NCBI GenBank assembly: GCA_022825855.1
Contig: JAJDWB010000001.1
Coordinates: 1 to 64,000, forward strand
Direction: 5' to 3'
Origin: Dehalococcoidia bacterium
Lineage (GTDB): Bacteria; Chloroflexota; Dehalococcoidia; Bin125
DNA length: 64,000 nucleotides
Below the pieces are notes generated by a model. It saw nothing but the letters and a program-made list of their open reading frames with translations, was not told the DNA's origin and did no database searches. How positions within the stretch are numbered: the first letter of the stretch is position 1; every line of letters starts with the position of its first letter. The position numbers and the translations under genes are program-made. This document shows positions 15,439 to 23,918 of this stretch, one piece after another.

Positions 15439-17781
15439 ATGCCTGACAGAGCGGGACCGCTTGGCGATGTGCGGGTGATCGACCTGACCGACGACCGCGG
15501 GGTCTATGCGGGGAAGCTGCTAGGGGACCTGGGCGCGGAGGTGATCCGGGTCGAGCCCGAGAGCGGGGATCCGCTGCGAGAGCGCGGGCCGATGCATGGC
15601 AACGGGGCGTCGTTGTGGCACGCGTTCTTCGCCAGTTCGCGCCAGTTCGCGAGCGGCGATGCGGATGTTGCGGCGGCGCTGACCGGGTCCGCCGACATCG
15701 TGCTGGATTGCGAGCGGCTGGCGGATGCGGAGGCGCTGCTGGCGGCCAATCCGGCGCTGGTGGTCGTCGACGTGACGTCGTTCGGTCGTTCGGGTCCGTG
15801 GCGCGACTTCCTGGCGCCGGGCCTGGTCGCGGAGGCGCTGGGCGGGGTGGCGGCGACTTCGGGCGACACGGACACGCCGCCACTCAAGCTATACGGCGAC
15901 CAGTACGCCTTTGTCGCAGGCGTCTATGCCGCGATCGGCGCGTTGGCTGCATTGCGGCATGCGCGCGAGACGGGCGAGGGCCAGATTGTCCGGCTGAGCG
16001 TGCACGAGGCGCTCTGCACGATCCTCGAGCACGTCTTGATGTGGGCCTGGTACCACGAGCATGTGCCATTCGCCGACGGTCCGGTGCTGCCGCGCCAGGG
16101 CTCCCTCCACTGGTCCAGCGCCTACGTCGTCATGCAGGCGATTGGCGGCTCGATCATGATCACGCCGACGCCGGACTTCTCGAGGCAGGTCGCCTGGCTG
16201 GTCGAGGAGGGCACGGGGCTGGAGCTGCTGGACGAGCGCTTCAGCGATCCGGCCAACGTGGCCGAGATGATCACGCTGACGATGCAGACGCTGCGCGCGT
16301 GGGTTGCGGGCAAGGAGGTCGAGTCGTTTTTCCACGAGGCGCAGGCGCGGCATCATCCCTACGGCTGGGTGATGACGACAGCGGAGGTGGCGGGCAACCC
16401 GCAGCTTGAGGCGCGCGACTGGTGGGCCGAGTATGCAGTCGGCGACGCGACGGCTCGCGGTCCCGGAGCGCCGTATCACTTCTCGGAGACTCCGTGGCGG
16501 ATTGGCGGGGGTGCAAGGGTGGAAGCGACGGAACCCCCTCAGTCCCTTCGGGACAGCTCCCCCCTGGAAGGGGGCAGCGATCACGAGGCTGCGGGGCCGT
16601 TGGCAAGGGTTCGGGTGCTCGACTTCACGCATGTGCTGGCGGGGCCGTTTGCGACGCGGGTGCTGGGCGACATGGGCGCGGACGTGGTCAAGGTGATGTC
16701 GGAGACGCGCGTCTCGCTGGCGGGCGGGCCGGACAGTCCGTATCACACGATGTGGAACCGCAACAAGCGGGTCTTCCAGCTCGACCTGAGCCGTCCCGAG
16801 GCTCGGGAGATTGCGCGCAAGCTGGCGCTGGAGGCGGATGTCGTGATTGACAACTTCTCGGTCGGCGTGCTCGATCGCTGGGGTCTGGGCTACGAGTCGA
16901 TCCGTCCGGAGAATCCCGGCGTGGTCTACATCGGCATGTCGGGGATGGGCGTCTCGGGTCCGTGGTCCAACTACGTGACCTACGCGCCGACCGTGCACGC
17001 ACTGGCCGGGCTGACCTACCTGACCGGCGTGCCGGGCCGCAACGACATCGGGATCGGCTTCAGCTACAACGACCACATGGCCGGGCTGCACGGCGCGGTC
17101 GCGATCCTGGCGGCGCTGGAGGCGCGGCGGACGACGGGCGTGGGCCAGCAGATCGACATGAGCCAGTTCGAGGTCGGCGTCTCGTTCTCCGGCCCGGCGC
17201 TGCTCGACTTCTTCGCCAACGGGGTCGCCGCAGAACCGGTCGGCAACGACCCGCCCTGGGAAGCGTGGACGCCGCACGGGGTCTATCCCTGCCGGGGGGA
17301 CGACGAATGGTGCGCCATCGCGGTCGTCAACGATCATCAGTGGCGGGCGTTATGTCGCTTGATGGACGCCGACGATTGGCTCGCAGATTCATTCCTGGAC
17401 AACAGCGAAGGCCGGCGGGAGCGGCGAGCGCAGATCGATGCGCGGATCGGCGAGTGGACGCGAACTCAGGATCGGTACGAGCTGATGGCTCGCTGCCAGG
17501 CGGCGGGCGTGCCGGCCGGAGTCGTGCAGACGGGGTTCGACCTGACCGAGCGCGATCCGCAGCTCGCGCACTCGGGGATGTTCTTCGACTTCGGCGATCC
17601 GCATCCCATGCTCGGCCCGCTCAAGGGCGATCGCTTGCCGCTGCAGTTCGAGCGCACCCCGGCCACGGTCTACCGCCGCTCCGAGGTCTTCGGCGAGTCG
17701 AACAAGTCGGTCGCGTCGGACTGGCTGGGGATGTCGGCAGAGGAGGTCGAGCGCCTGGAGTCAGACGGGGTGATTGAGTGA
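15439..17781 (+). CDS. Tandem class III CoA-transferase (two CaiB/BaiF domains)
   Basis: 780 residues containing two complete CaiB/BaiF-type domains. Domain 1 starts LGDVRVIDLTDD and has the GDQYAF segment with a candidate catalytic Asp; domain 2 starts ARVRVLDFTHVLAGPFATRVLGDMGADVVKV and has SYNDHMAGLHGA. Most family members are single-domain homodimers that interlock, so the fusion would put both halves of the dimer on one chain. Domain 1 is more divergent. The roughly 35-residue linker (about residues 357-390) contains a GC-rich palindromic element, annotated separately. The reaction would be CoA transfer between two carboxylates; the divergent acyl-CoA dehydrogenase neighbour suggests a catabolic acyl chain. 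Confidence 0.88.
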   Translation: MPDRAGPLGDVRVIDLTDDRGVYAGKLLGDLGAEVIRVEPESGDPLRERGPMHGNGASLWHAFFASSRQFASGDADVAAALTGSADIVLDCERLADAEALLAANPALVVVDVTSFGRSGPWRDFLAPGLVAEALGGVAATSGDTDTPPLKLYGDQYAFVAGVYAAIGALAALRHARETGEGQIVRLSVHEALCTILEHVLMWAWYHEHVPFADGPVLPRQGSLHWSSAYVVMQAIGGSIMITPTPDFSRQVAWLVEEGTGLELLDERFSDPANVAEMITLTMQTLRAWVAGKEVESFFHEAQARHHPYGWVMTTAEVAGNPQLEARDWWAEYAVGDATARGPGAPYHFSETPWRIGGGARVEATEPPQSLRDSSPLEGGSDHEAAGPLARVRVLDFTHVLAGPFATRVLGDMGADVVKVMSETRVSLAGGPDSPYHTMWNRNKRVFQLDLSRPEAREIARKLALEADVVIDNFSVGVLDRWGLGYESIRPENPGVVYIGMSGMGVSGPWSNYVTYAPTVHALAGLTYLTGVPGRNDIGIGFSYNDHMAGLHGAVAILAALEARRTTGVGQQIDMSQFEVGVSFSGPALLDFFANGVAAEPVGNDPPWEAWTPHGVYPCRGDDEWCAIAVVNDHQWRALCRLMDADDWLADSFLDNSEGRRERRAQIDARIGEWTRTQDRYELMARCQAAGVPAGVVQTGFDLTERDPQLAHSGMFFDFGDPHPMLGPLKGDRLPLQFERTPATVYRRSEVFGESNKSVASDWLGMSAEEVERLESDGVIE
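16532..16580 (+). repeat. Double-hairpin palindromic element inside the CoA-transferase linker
   Basis: GTCCC-TTC-GGGAC (16542-16554) is followed by CCCCC-TGGAA-GGGGG (16560-16574). The two hairpins separated by AGCTC resemble dispersed palindromic repeats of the CCCTCAGTC...CAGCTCCCCC...GGGGG type that I recall from intergenic regions of several bacteria. Here the element is translated in frame as part of the flexible linker (peptide around EPPQSLRDSSPLEGG), leaving both domains intact. Confidence 0.5.
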
Positions 17782-17836
17782 TTCGGGCAGTCGGGCGCCG
17801 CTCCATGCCGCTGGGCCGGGGGGCGACTTCCTCTCG

Positions 17837-19483
17837 CTACCTGACCACCGAGTAGTCGATCTCCTTCGACGTGATGACCTCGATCAGCGCCGCCTGGCCG
17901 TCTTCGGTGGCCCGGATGCCTCGCTTGAAGGCTTCCTTAAGGTCGGCGGGGGATTCGACGCGCTCTCCGTAGCCTCCGAAGGCCTTGGCCATGTCGGCGT
18001 AGTGGCCGGAGATGTCGGTGGCGCGGTACTTCTCGGTCGCGGTCTTCATGATCGGCAGCTCGATCGCCATCGAGAAGTTGTTGAGCAGCACGCTGAGGAT
18101 GGGGATGTTCTCGCGCACCGCGGTCTCGAAGTCCATGCCGGTCATGCCGATCGCGGCGTCGCCCCAGACGTTGAGGCAGGTCTTCTCGGGACTGGCGACC
18201 TTGGCGCCCATGGCGTAGCCGAGGCCGGTGCCCAACTGCGTGGTCTTGCCCCAGCCGATGTAGCTGAGCGGGGTGGTCGAGTTCCAGAAGGGCGACATCT
18301 GGTCGCGCGGCGAACCGGCGTCGTGGGTGGCGACGACGTTGTCAATGCCGACCGTCTCGTCAAGCGTTGCGTGCAGGTCGCGCAGGGCGCGGTAGGGATT
18401 GATCGGCGCGTCGTCGGAGTCGGTCTTGTGCGCCCAGTCCCGGCGCCATGCGCCGTTGGTCTCGGCGATTTTGGCGGCGACGGCGTCGGCGCGGCCGCGC
18501 GGGCCGGAGATCAGTTCGCGGACCTCGGCGATGATCGCCTCGAGCACGAGCCCGGCGTCGCCGACGACGCCTTCCGAGATCTCGACCTCGTTGTTGAAGT
18601 CCTCGGGGTCGAGCGTCGAGTGGATGTAGTACGGACCCCTGGGCATCTGCAGGCCGAAGCCGGTCTTGGCGAAGGAGCAGCCGATGCCGAAGATCACGTC
18701 GGCGTCGCGGATGAACTCATGCACGGCGCGCGGGTAGGCGCGGCCGCCGGAGCCGAGCGAGAGCGGATGCGTCTCGGGGAACGCGCTCTTGCCCTGCAGC
18801 GAGGTCGTGACCGGCGATTCGAGCAGTTCGGCGAGTTCGCGGAGCTGGTCCCAGGCGCGGGCATAGTGGACGCCCTGGCCGGCGTAGATCACGGGCCGCT
18901 CGGCGTTGACCAGCGTCTGGGCGGCCTTGCGCGCGTCGGCCGGGTCGGGACCGGAGCGGTAGGCGGGCGTGGGAGTGTAGTCGAGCGGCTCGGCGATCTC
19001 GGCGCCCCAGAGGTCGCCGGGGATTTCCAGCACGACCGGCCGCTGGCGGCCGTTCTTGGCGTGGGTGAAGGCGCGGCGGACGGCGTTGGCGAGGTCGTTG
19101 GCATCGGTCAACTGCTCGGTCCACTTGCTCACGTGCTGGAAGTTGACCAGTCCGGAGAAGTTGGGCGCGACGTTGGTCTGAGCGCGGGCGTAGCCGCCGG
19201 GGATGGCGACCATCGGCGCCGACTCGGACCAGGCCTGGGCGAGCCCGCCGAAGGAGTTCTCGGAGCCGGGGCCGTTCTGGGTCAGGTAGACCGCCACCCG
19301 GTCGCCCGAGTTCATGCGGGCGAAGGCGTCGGCGATGTGGATGCCGGTGCGCTCCTGGCGCACGATGATCGTGCGGATATCGGCCTCGGCGGCGGCCTCG
19401 AAGATCGGGTTGACGGGGTAGCCGACGACGAAGTCGACGCCTTCCCGCTTGAGCATTTCAGCGATGGCGTTTGCGGTTCTCAT
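17837..19483 (-). CDS. Thiamine-diphosphate-dependent enzyme, acetolactate synthase-like
   Basis: 548-residue ThDP enzyme with the three-domain order of acetohydroxyacid synthase and benzoylformate decarboxylase. The Glu that activates ThDP is in IIVRQERTGIHIADAFAR; the Mg/ThDP motif is GDAAIGMTGMDFETA ending in LNN, with GDA in place of the common GDG. Residues that specify FAD binding in true acetolactate synthase cannot be judged. It has a good AGGGAGACCC ribosome-binding site. No small regulatory ilvN subunit adjoins it and the neighbour is an amidase, so an oxalyl-CoA decarboxylase- or sulfopyruvate decarboxylase-like catabolic role is as likely as branched-chain amino-acid synthesis. 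Confidence 0.85.
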   Translation of the reverse strand: MRTANAIAEMLKREGVDFVVGYPVNPIFEAAAEADIRTIIVRQERTGIHIADAFARMNSGDRVAVYLTQNGPGSENSFGGLAQAWSESAPMVAIPGGYARAQTNVAPNFSGLVNFQHVSKWTEQLTDANDLANAVRRAFTHAKNGRQRPVVLEIPGDLWGAEIAEPLDYTPTPAYRSGPDPADARKAAQTLVNAERPVIYAGQGVHYARAWDQLRELAELLESPVTTSLQGKSAFPETHPLSLGSGGRAYPRAVHEFIRDADVIFGIGCSFAKTGFGLQMPRGPYYIHSTLDPEDFNNEVEISEGVVGDAGLVLEAIIAEVRELISGPRGRADAVAAKIAETNGAWRRDWAHKTDSDDAPINPYRALRDLHATLDETVGIDNVVATHDAGSPRDQMSPFWNSTTPLSYIGWGKTTQLGTGLGYAMGAKVASPEKTCLNVWGDAAIGMTGMDFETAVRENIPILSVLLNNFSMAIELPIMKTATEKYRATDISGHYADMAKAFGGYGERVESPADLKEAFKRGIRATEDGQAALIEVITSKEIDYSVVR

Positions 19484-19507
19484 GGTTGGGTCTCCCTGGC
19501 AGTCTGG

Positions 19508-20950
19508 CTAGTCGGAGTGTACGGGAGGCTTGCGGCCGGCCCAGGGCTGGGCGGCCTCGAGCTGTGCCCCCAGCCTGATCAGGGTCGCCTCGTCGGCGTA
19601 GGGCGCGACGAACTGCGTCCCGACCGGCAGGCCCGCTTCGCTCCAGTAGAGCGGCATCGAGGCCGCGGGGTTGCCGGAGGCGTTGAACAGCGAGGTGAAG
19701 CCCACCGTGCGCTGGACATCCACGCCCTGCGCCGCCAGATCCTCCCGATCCAGCGACAGCCGGCCCAGCGGCAGCGGCGTCGTCGCCATCGTCGGAGTCA
19801 GCATCACGTCGTAGCCGGGACCGTCGACGCCGGCGAACCAGCGTCCGACGTAGCGGCCGATCGCGTGGACGGCGCGGGTCGCGGCGATGTACTCGGTCGC
19901 GGTCGGCATCTCACCCGAGATCATGCGCCAGGTCAGTGGCTCCATGTCCTCGGGATTGGGCGTCCGGCCCAGTTCCGCCGCCTTCTGGTCGAAGGCCAGC
20001 TTGGTCGAGGGTCGGACGATGTCGAAGAGCGGGTTGCGCACTTCCTCGGGGATGTTGAGCACGGCGTCCTCGACTTCGTGGCCGAGCGAGCGCAGCAGTT
20101 CGGCCGAGTGCTCGGCGGCGGCGATGCACTCGCCGTCGATCTCGCACTCGTTGAACGGCTGCACGATCATCCCGATCCGCAGCTTGCCCGGATCGCGCCC
20201 GACCTCGTCCGCCCAGGGACGCTCGGGCGGCGGCGCATAGTAGGGCGCGCCGATGTCGGGTCCGGCGGTGGCGTCGAGCAGCACGGCGGAGTCGCGGACC
20301 GAGCGGGAGACGACGTGCACGGTCGACATGCCCGCCCAGCCCTCGCCGACGTCGGGTCCGGCCGGCGTTCGCGCGCGCGTCGGCTTGAGACCGAAGAGTC
20401 CGTTGCAGGTTGCGGGAATGCGGATCGAGCCGCCGCCGTCGGAGGCGTTGGCGACGGGGATGACGCCCGCGGCCACGGCGGCGGCCGCGCCGCCCGAGGA
20501 TCCGCCGGCGGTGTGCTCGAGGTTCCACGGATTGCGCGTCTTGCCGTGCAGTTGCGACTCGGTGGTCGAGGTGATGCCCATCTCCGGCGAGGTGGTCCGC
20601 CCGAAGATCGAGAGGCCGGCCGCCTTGTAGCGGATCACCATCTCCGAGTCGTGATCGGGAATCGTGTCGGCGAAGACCTTGGAGCCGCTGGAGATCGGCT
20701 GTCCGGCGTAGAGCGTGCCCAGGTCCTTGAGCAGGAACGGCACGCCGTGCATCGGACCTTCGGGCAGCCCGCGCAGCGCGTTCTCGCGGGCGTGGTCGTA
20801 CCAGGGGTAGACGACCGCGTTGATCTGCGGATTGACGCGCTCGGCGCGCTCGATCGCTTCGTCGAGCAGCTCGATTGCCGACACTTCGCCGTCGGCCACC
20901 ATGCGCGCCAGTTCGACGCCGTCGAGGTCCGAGTATCCCTGAATCGCCAT
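19508..20950 (-). CDS. Amidase signature family hydrolase
   Basis: 480 residues with the Ser-cisSer-Lys catalytic set: Lys in PFLLKDLGTLYAG, the cis-Ser in HTAGGSSGGAAAAVAAG and the nucleophile in SDGGGSIRIPA. Family members hydrolyse amides, including acyl amides and Gln-tRNA precursors; the lack of neighbouring gatB/gatC and the C-terminal sequence argue for a catabolic amidase. The ATG at 20950 has GGAGAGGA upstream and gives the typical MAIQGYSDLDGVELARMV start. It is 24 bp upstream of the ThDP enzyme on the same strand and probably co-transcribed. Confidence 0.92.
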   Translation of the reverse strand: MAIQGYSDLDGVELARMVADGEVSAIELLDEAIERAERVNPQINAVVYPWYDHARENALRGLPEGPMHGVPFLLKDLGTLYAGQPISSGSKVFADTIPDHDSEMVIRYKAAGLSIFGRTTSPEMGITSTTESQLHGKTRNPWNLEHTAGGSSGGAAAAVAAGVIPVANASDGGGSIRIPATCNGLFGLKPTRARTPAGPDVGEGWAGMSTVHVVSRSVRDSAVLLDATAGPDIGAPYYAPPPERPWADEVGRDPGKLRIGMIVQPFNECEIDGECIAAAEHSAELLRSLGHEVEDAVLNIPEEVRNPLFDIVRPSTKLAFDQKAAELGRTPNPEDMEPLTWRMISGEMPTATEYIAATRAVHAIGRYVGRWFAGVDGPGYDVMLTPTMATTPLPLGRLSLDREDLAAQGVDVQRTVGFTSLFNASGNPAASMPLYWSEAGLPVGTQFVAPYADEATLIRLGAQLEAAQPWAGRKPPVHSD

Positions 20951-20978
20951 TGTTCCGTCCTCTCCTAAGCTGCTACAC

Positions 20979-21680
20979 ATGCTACGCACCGACGGACGCG
21001 GGCCCCGCGAGTTACGTCCACTGAGCTTCGAACTCGACGTGCAGCGCCACGCCGACGGCTCGTGCATCGTCTCGCTGGGCGAGACGCAGGTGCTCTGCGC
21101 GGTCACGGTCGAGGAGCAGGTGCCGCGCTGGATGCGCGGCTCGGGACGCGGCTGGCTGACGGCCGAGTACAACATGCTGCCTGCCAGCACGAACACGCGA
21201 TCGGGCCGCGAGCGGGTGCTCGGGGCGGGTCGGACCAAGGAGATCCAGCGGCTGATCGGGCGCAGTCTCAGGGCCGCCGTCGATCTCGACGCGCTGGGCG
21301 AGCGGACCTTCAACATCGATTGTGACGTGCTCAACGCCGACGGCGGCACGCGCACGGCGGCCGTGACGGGCGCCTTTGTGGCGGTGTCGCGGGCGGTCGG
21401 CGGGCTGGCCTACGAGCGTTCGCCTATCCGTGCGGCCGTAGCCGCGGTCAGCGTCGGCCTCCGCGAGGGACAGGTGCTGGTCGATCTCAACTACGAGGAA
21501 GACTCGAGCGCCGACGTCGACTGCAACATCGTCGGTCTGGCCAACGGCGGACTGGTCGAGGTGCAGGGCACGGCCGAGGGCGAGTCGTTCACGCCGGATC
21601 AGCTCGGCGAGATGGTCGCGGCAGCGCGCTCGGCGCTGGAAGAGATGTTCGCGGCGCAGAGGTCCGCTGCGGGAGCCTAG
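20979..21680 (+). CDS. rph: Ribonuclease PH
   Basis: 233-residue phosphate-dependent 3'-5' exoribonuclease that trims tRNA 3' ends. It starts RTDGRGPRELRPLSFE and carries GETQVLCAVTVEE, WLTAEYNMLPAST, the RxGRxxEIQRLIGRSLRA substrate-binding helix and NIDCDVLNADGGTRTAAVTGA, all hallmark RNase PH motifs, plus DLNYEEDSSADVDCN and VEVQGTAEGESF at the active site. The length matches the family. It is divergent from the amidase (28 bp between starts) and its stop overlaps the convergent HIT-like gene by 4 bp. Confidence 0.96.
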   Translation: MLRTDGRGPRELRPLSFELDVQRHADGSCIVSLGETQVLCAVTVEEQVPRWMRGSGRGWLTAEYNMLPASTNTRSGRERVLGAGRTKEIQRLIGRSLRAAVDLDALGERTFNIDCDVLNADGGTRTAAVTGAFVAVSRAVGGLAYERSPIRAAVAAVSVGLREGQVLVDLNYEEDSSADVDCNIVGLANGGLVEVQGTAEGESFTPDQLGEMVAAARSALEEMFAAQRSAAGA

Positions 21681-22543
21681 AAGTAGTCGGCGTAGAGGCC
21701 GAGGTGGCTGCCGCCGATCAAGAGGACGTGTCCGGGACCGTATTCCTCGTCGGCCTGCTGACCGGGGAAGTTGCTCATCACCCGGAATCCGCCCGGGGAG
21801 GCTTCCTGCCCGTAGGCGGCGACATCCGCACCAACCTGCCCGACATCCTGCCACATCGACCATTGCGATACCGGCTCCCTGGGCACGGCGAGCAGCGCCA
21901 TCCTGGGCAGCGATCGATGCGGCGAGGAGAAGCCGACCGAGACGGTCACCTGCCAGAGGTTCGAGCGTCCCGCCTCGAGCGTGGGCAGCGCGTCGTAGAA
22001 GACGGTCGAGTCGGTCTCGTGGACGACGCTGCAGCCGTTGCCGGTCACGGCCTCGAGCCACGGCACGCCGGTCGGCGCCCAGCGCGAGCGGTCGAGCTCC
22101 TTGGCCGCGTGGACCTGGAGGTGGGCGTGCGGCTGCGACTGCTCGCCCATCGCGCCGAAGTTGCAGAACACGCGGAAGCCCGACGGAGCGCGCTCGGGAT
22201 TGCGATCCTGCAGCCAGGCGACCGCCTGCTCGCCGTGGTCGCGGGCCGTCGCCCCGACCTCGCCCAGGTCGGTCCAGAGCTCGTACTGCTGGCAGTGGAA
22301 CGGAGTGGCGCAGTCCGTGTGCCAGCCGGGAATCACGAGCGAGGTCAGGTCGAAGAACAGGAACTGGTTCTCGAATACGAACACGTCCGGGCGCGAGTCG
22401 CACCAGGGCACGGACGGATCGCCGCGCCGGGAATCGATGAAGCGACGCTCGCCGTCGCGAAAGAAGAGCGCCGACTCCGTTCCCTCCGCGATTCCGCAGA
22501 AGACGCAGAATCGCGAGGGTCGCTGGCCCGGCTTGTTCGGCAT
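21677..22543 (-). CDS. HIT/GalT-like superfamily protein
   Basis: 288 residues. The N-terminal RFCVFCGIAEGTESALFF has a C-x2-C zinc-type start seen in HIT hydrolases, followed by VFVFENQFLFFD and a QPHAHLQVH segment that fits the histidine triad region. A later half, including GFSSPHRSLPRMALLAVPREP and PGHVLLIGGSHLGLYADYF, resembles the second half of galactose-1-phosphate uridylyltransferase-like or Ap4A phosphorylase-like proteins. It probably acts on a nucleotide substrate. MPNKPGQRPSRF at 22543 is preferred over the longer open frame upstream, which has a GC-biased, unconvincing N-terminus. Confidence 0.65.
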   Translation of the reverse strand: MPNKPGQRPSRFCVFCGIAEGTESALFFRDGERRFIDSRRGDPSVPWCDSRPDVFVFENQFLFFDLTSLVIPGWHTDCATPFHCQQYELWTDLGEVGATARDHGEQAVAWLQDRNPERAPSGFRVFCNFGAMGEQSQPHAHLQVHAAKELDRSRWAPTGVPWLEAVTGNGCSVVHETDSTVFYDALPTLEAGRSNLWQVTVSVGFSSPHRSLPRMALLAVPREPVSQWSMWQDVGQVGADVAAYGQEASPGGFRVMSNFPGQQADEEYGPGHVLLIGGSHLGLYADYF

Positions 22544-22670
22544 GCGCCTCAGCGTCGCACCAATCTCCCGCCTGCGCAAACGGGTGAGATACGATCTGGG
22601 CAGTCCGTCGAGTCGAGCCTTACCGCCCGCGGGCGCGGACTCGCCAGGAGCACGACGAGGACTCCCACTC

Positions 22671-23888
22671 ATGGTCAACGTGCAGCCGTTCCGAGGTCTC
22701 CGCTACGACCCCGACATGGTTGGCGACTGGGGCGCGGTGCTGGGTCCGCCCTACGACATCGTCGACGCCGATCAGACGGCGCAGCTCAAGGCGTCCAGTC
22801 GCTACCAGATCGCGCACATCGAGACGGCGGCCGGCGACGACATCGCCTCGGCGGCGCGAACGCTGGGAGACTGGCGCGCATCCGGGGCGGTCGTGCAGGA
22901 CGCGGCCCCGTCCTTCTACTTGCACGAGCACGTCTTCGGCGACGGATCCCAGCGGCGAGTGCGAAGAGCGATCTTCGGTGCGGTCGAGCTGACGCCCTGG
23001 GGCGAGGGCGTGATGGCCCACGAACGCACGATGCCCGGACCCAAGGCCACGCGCACGGCGCTGCGCTCGGTCGTGGGCGCGGATGTCTCGCCGCTGATGG
23101 CATTCGTCCCCGATGCCGAGGGCGCGCTGTCGGAGCTGATCGAGATTGCCGCGCAATTGCCGACGCTCTACGAAGGCACGGATCCGACCGGCGATACACA
23201 CACGCTGCGCCGGATCGACGGGGCGAACACCGTCTCGCGGATTGCCGACGCCTTCGCCAACGACACGATCTACATGGCCGATGGGCATCACCGCTACGAG
23301 TCGGCGCTCGACGCGATCGACGAACGGCCCGGATCGCGCCGGGTGCTGATGGGCATTGTCTGCCAGTCGGATCCGGCGCTGGTCGTCGGAGCCACCCACC
23401 GCATCATTCACGGCCGGATACCGGCCAGCCTGGTCGCCCAACTGGGTCGCGGCTTTCGCGTCGACGAGGCCGATCCGGCGGCGCTGGCCGACGCCTTGCC
23501 CGAGGGCAGCCCGGATATCGGACTGATCACGCGGGACGGCGCCTGGACGCTGCAGCCCACAGAGGCGGGGCGGCGGTCGATGCCCGACGACGTGCCCGAC
23601 GCCTGGCGCAACCTGGCCCCGGCCGTCCTCCAGCACCTGATCCTGGAGCCGCTGCTGGGGATCGACGCCGCCGCGCTGGCCGGCGGCGAGGCCGTGACCT
23701 ACACGCACCATCTCGGCGAACTCGTGCAGGCGGTGTCGGACGGCAGCGCCGGCGCCGGATTCGTCCTGCCCGCGCCCACACTGCAGGATGTGATCGACAC
23801 TGCCGACGCCGGCTCGTTCATGCCGCAGAAAAGCACCTACTTCGTGCCCAAGCTGCCGACCGGGCTGGTGCTGCATCCACTGGACTGA
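22671..23888 (+). CDS. DUF1015 family protein
   Basis: 405 residues, the full length of the DUF1015 family. Characteristic segments are VNVQPFRGLRYDP at the start, LGPPYDIVDADQ, a central YMADGHHRYESALDA (DGHHR is the family hallmark and resembles the ParB/sulfiredoxin-type nucleotide loop), and the C-terminal SFMPQKSTYFVPKLPTGLVLHPLD. The biochemical function is not established as far as I know. It is convergent with serA (30 bp between ends), and I recall DUF1015 genes often lying near serA or serC, which suggests a link to serine or phosphoserine metabolism. A ribosome-binding site is not obvious (GACGAGGACTCCCACTC). Confidence 0.85.
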   Translation: MVNVQPFRGLRYDPDMVGDWGAVLGPPYDIVDADQTAQLKASSRYQIAHIETAAGDDIASAARTLGDWRASGAVVQDAAPSFYLHEHVFGDGSQRRVRRAIFGAVELTPWGEGVMAHERTMPGPKATRTALRSVVGADVSPLMAFVPDAEGALSELIEIAAQLPTLYEGTDPTGDTHTLRRIDGANTVSRIADAFANDTIYMADGHHRYESALDAIDERPGSRRVLMGIVCQSDPALVVGATHRIIHGRIPASLVAQLGRGFRVDEADPAALADALPEGSPDIGLITRDGAWTLQPTEAGRRSMPDDVPDAWRNLAPAVLQHLILEPLLGIDAAALAGGEAVTYTHHLGELVQAVSDGSAGAGFVLPAPTLQDVIDTADAGSFMPQKSTYFVPKLPTGLVLHPLD

Positions 23889-23918
23889 AGACGGAACGGG
23901 CGGCCGCCGGGGCCGCTG

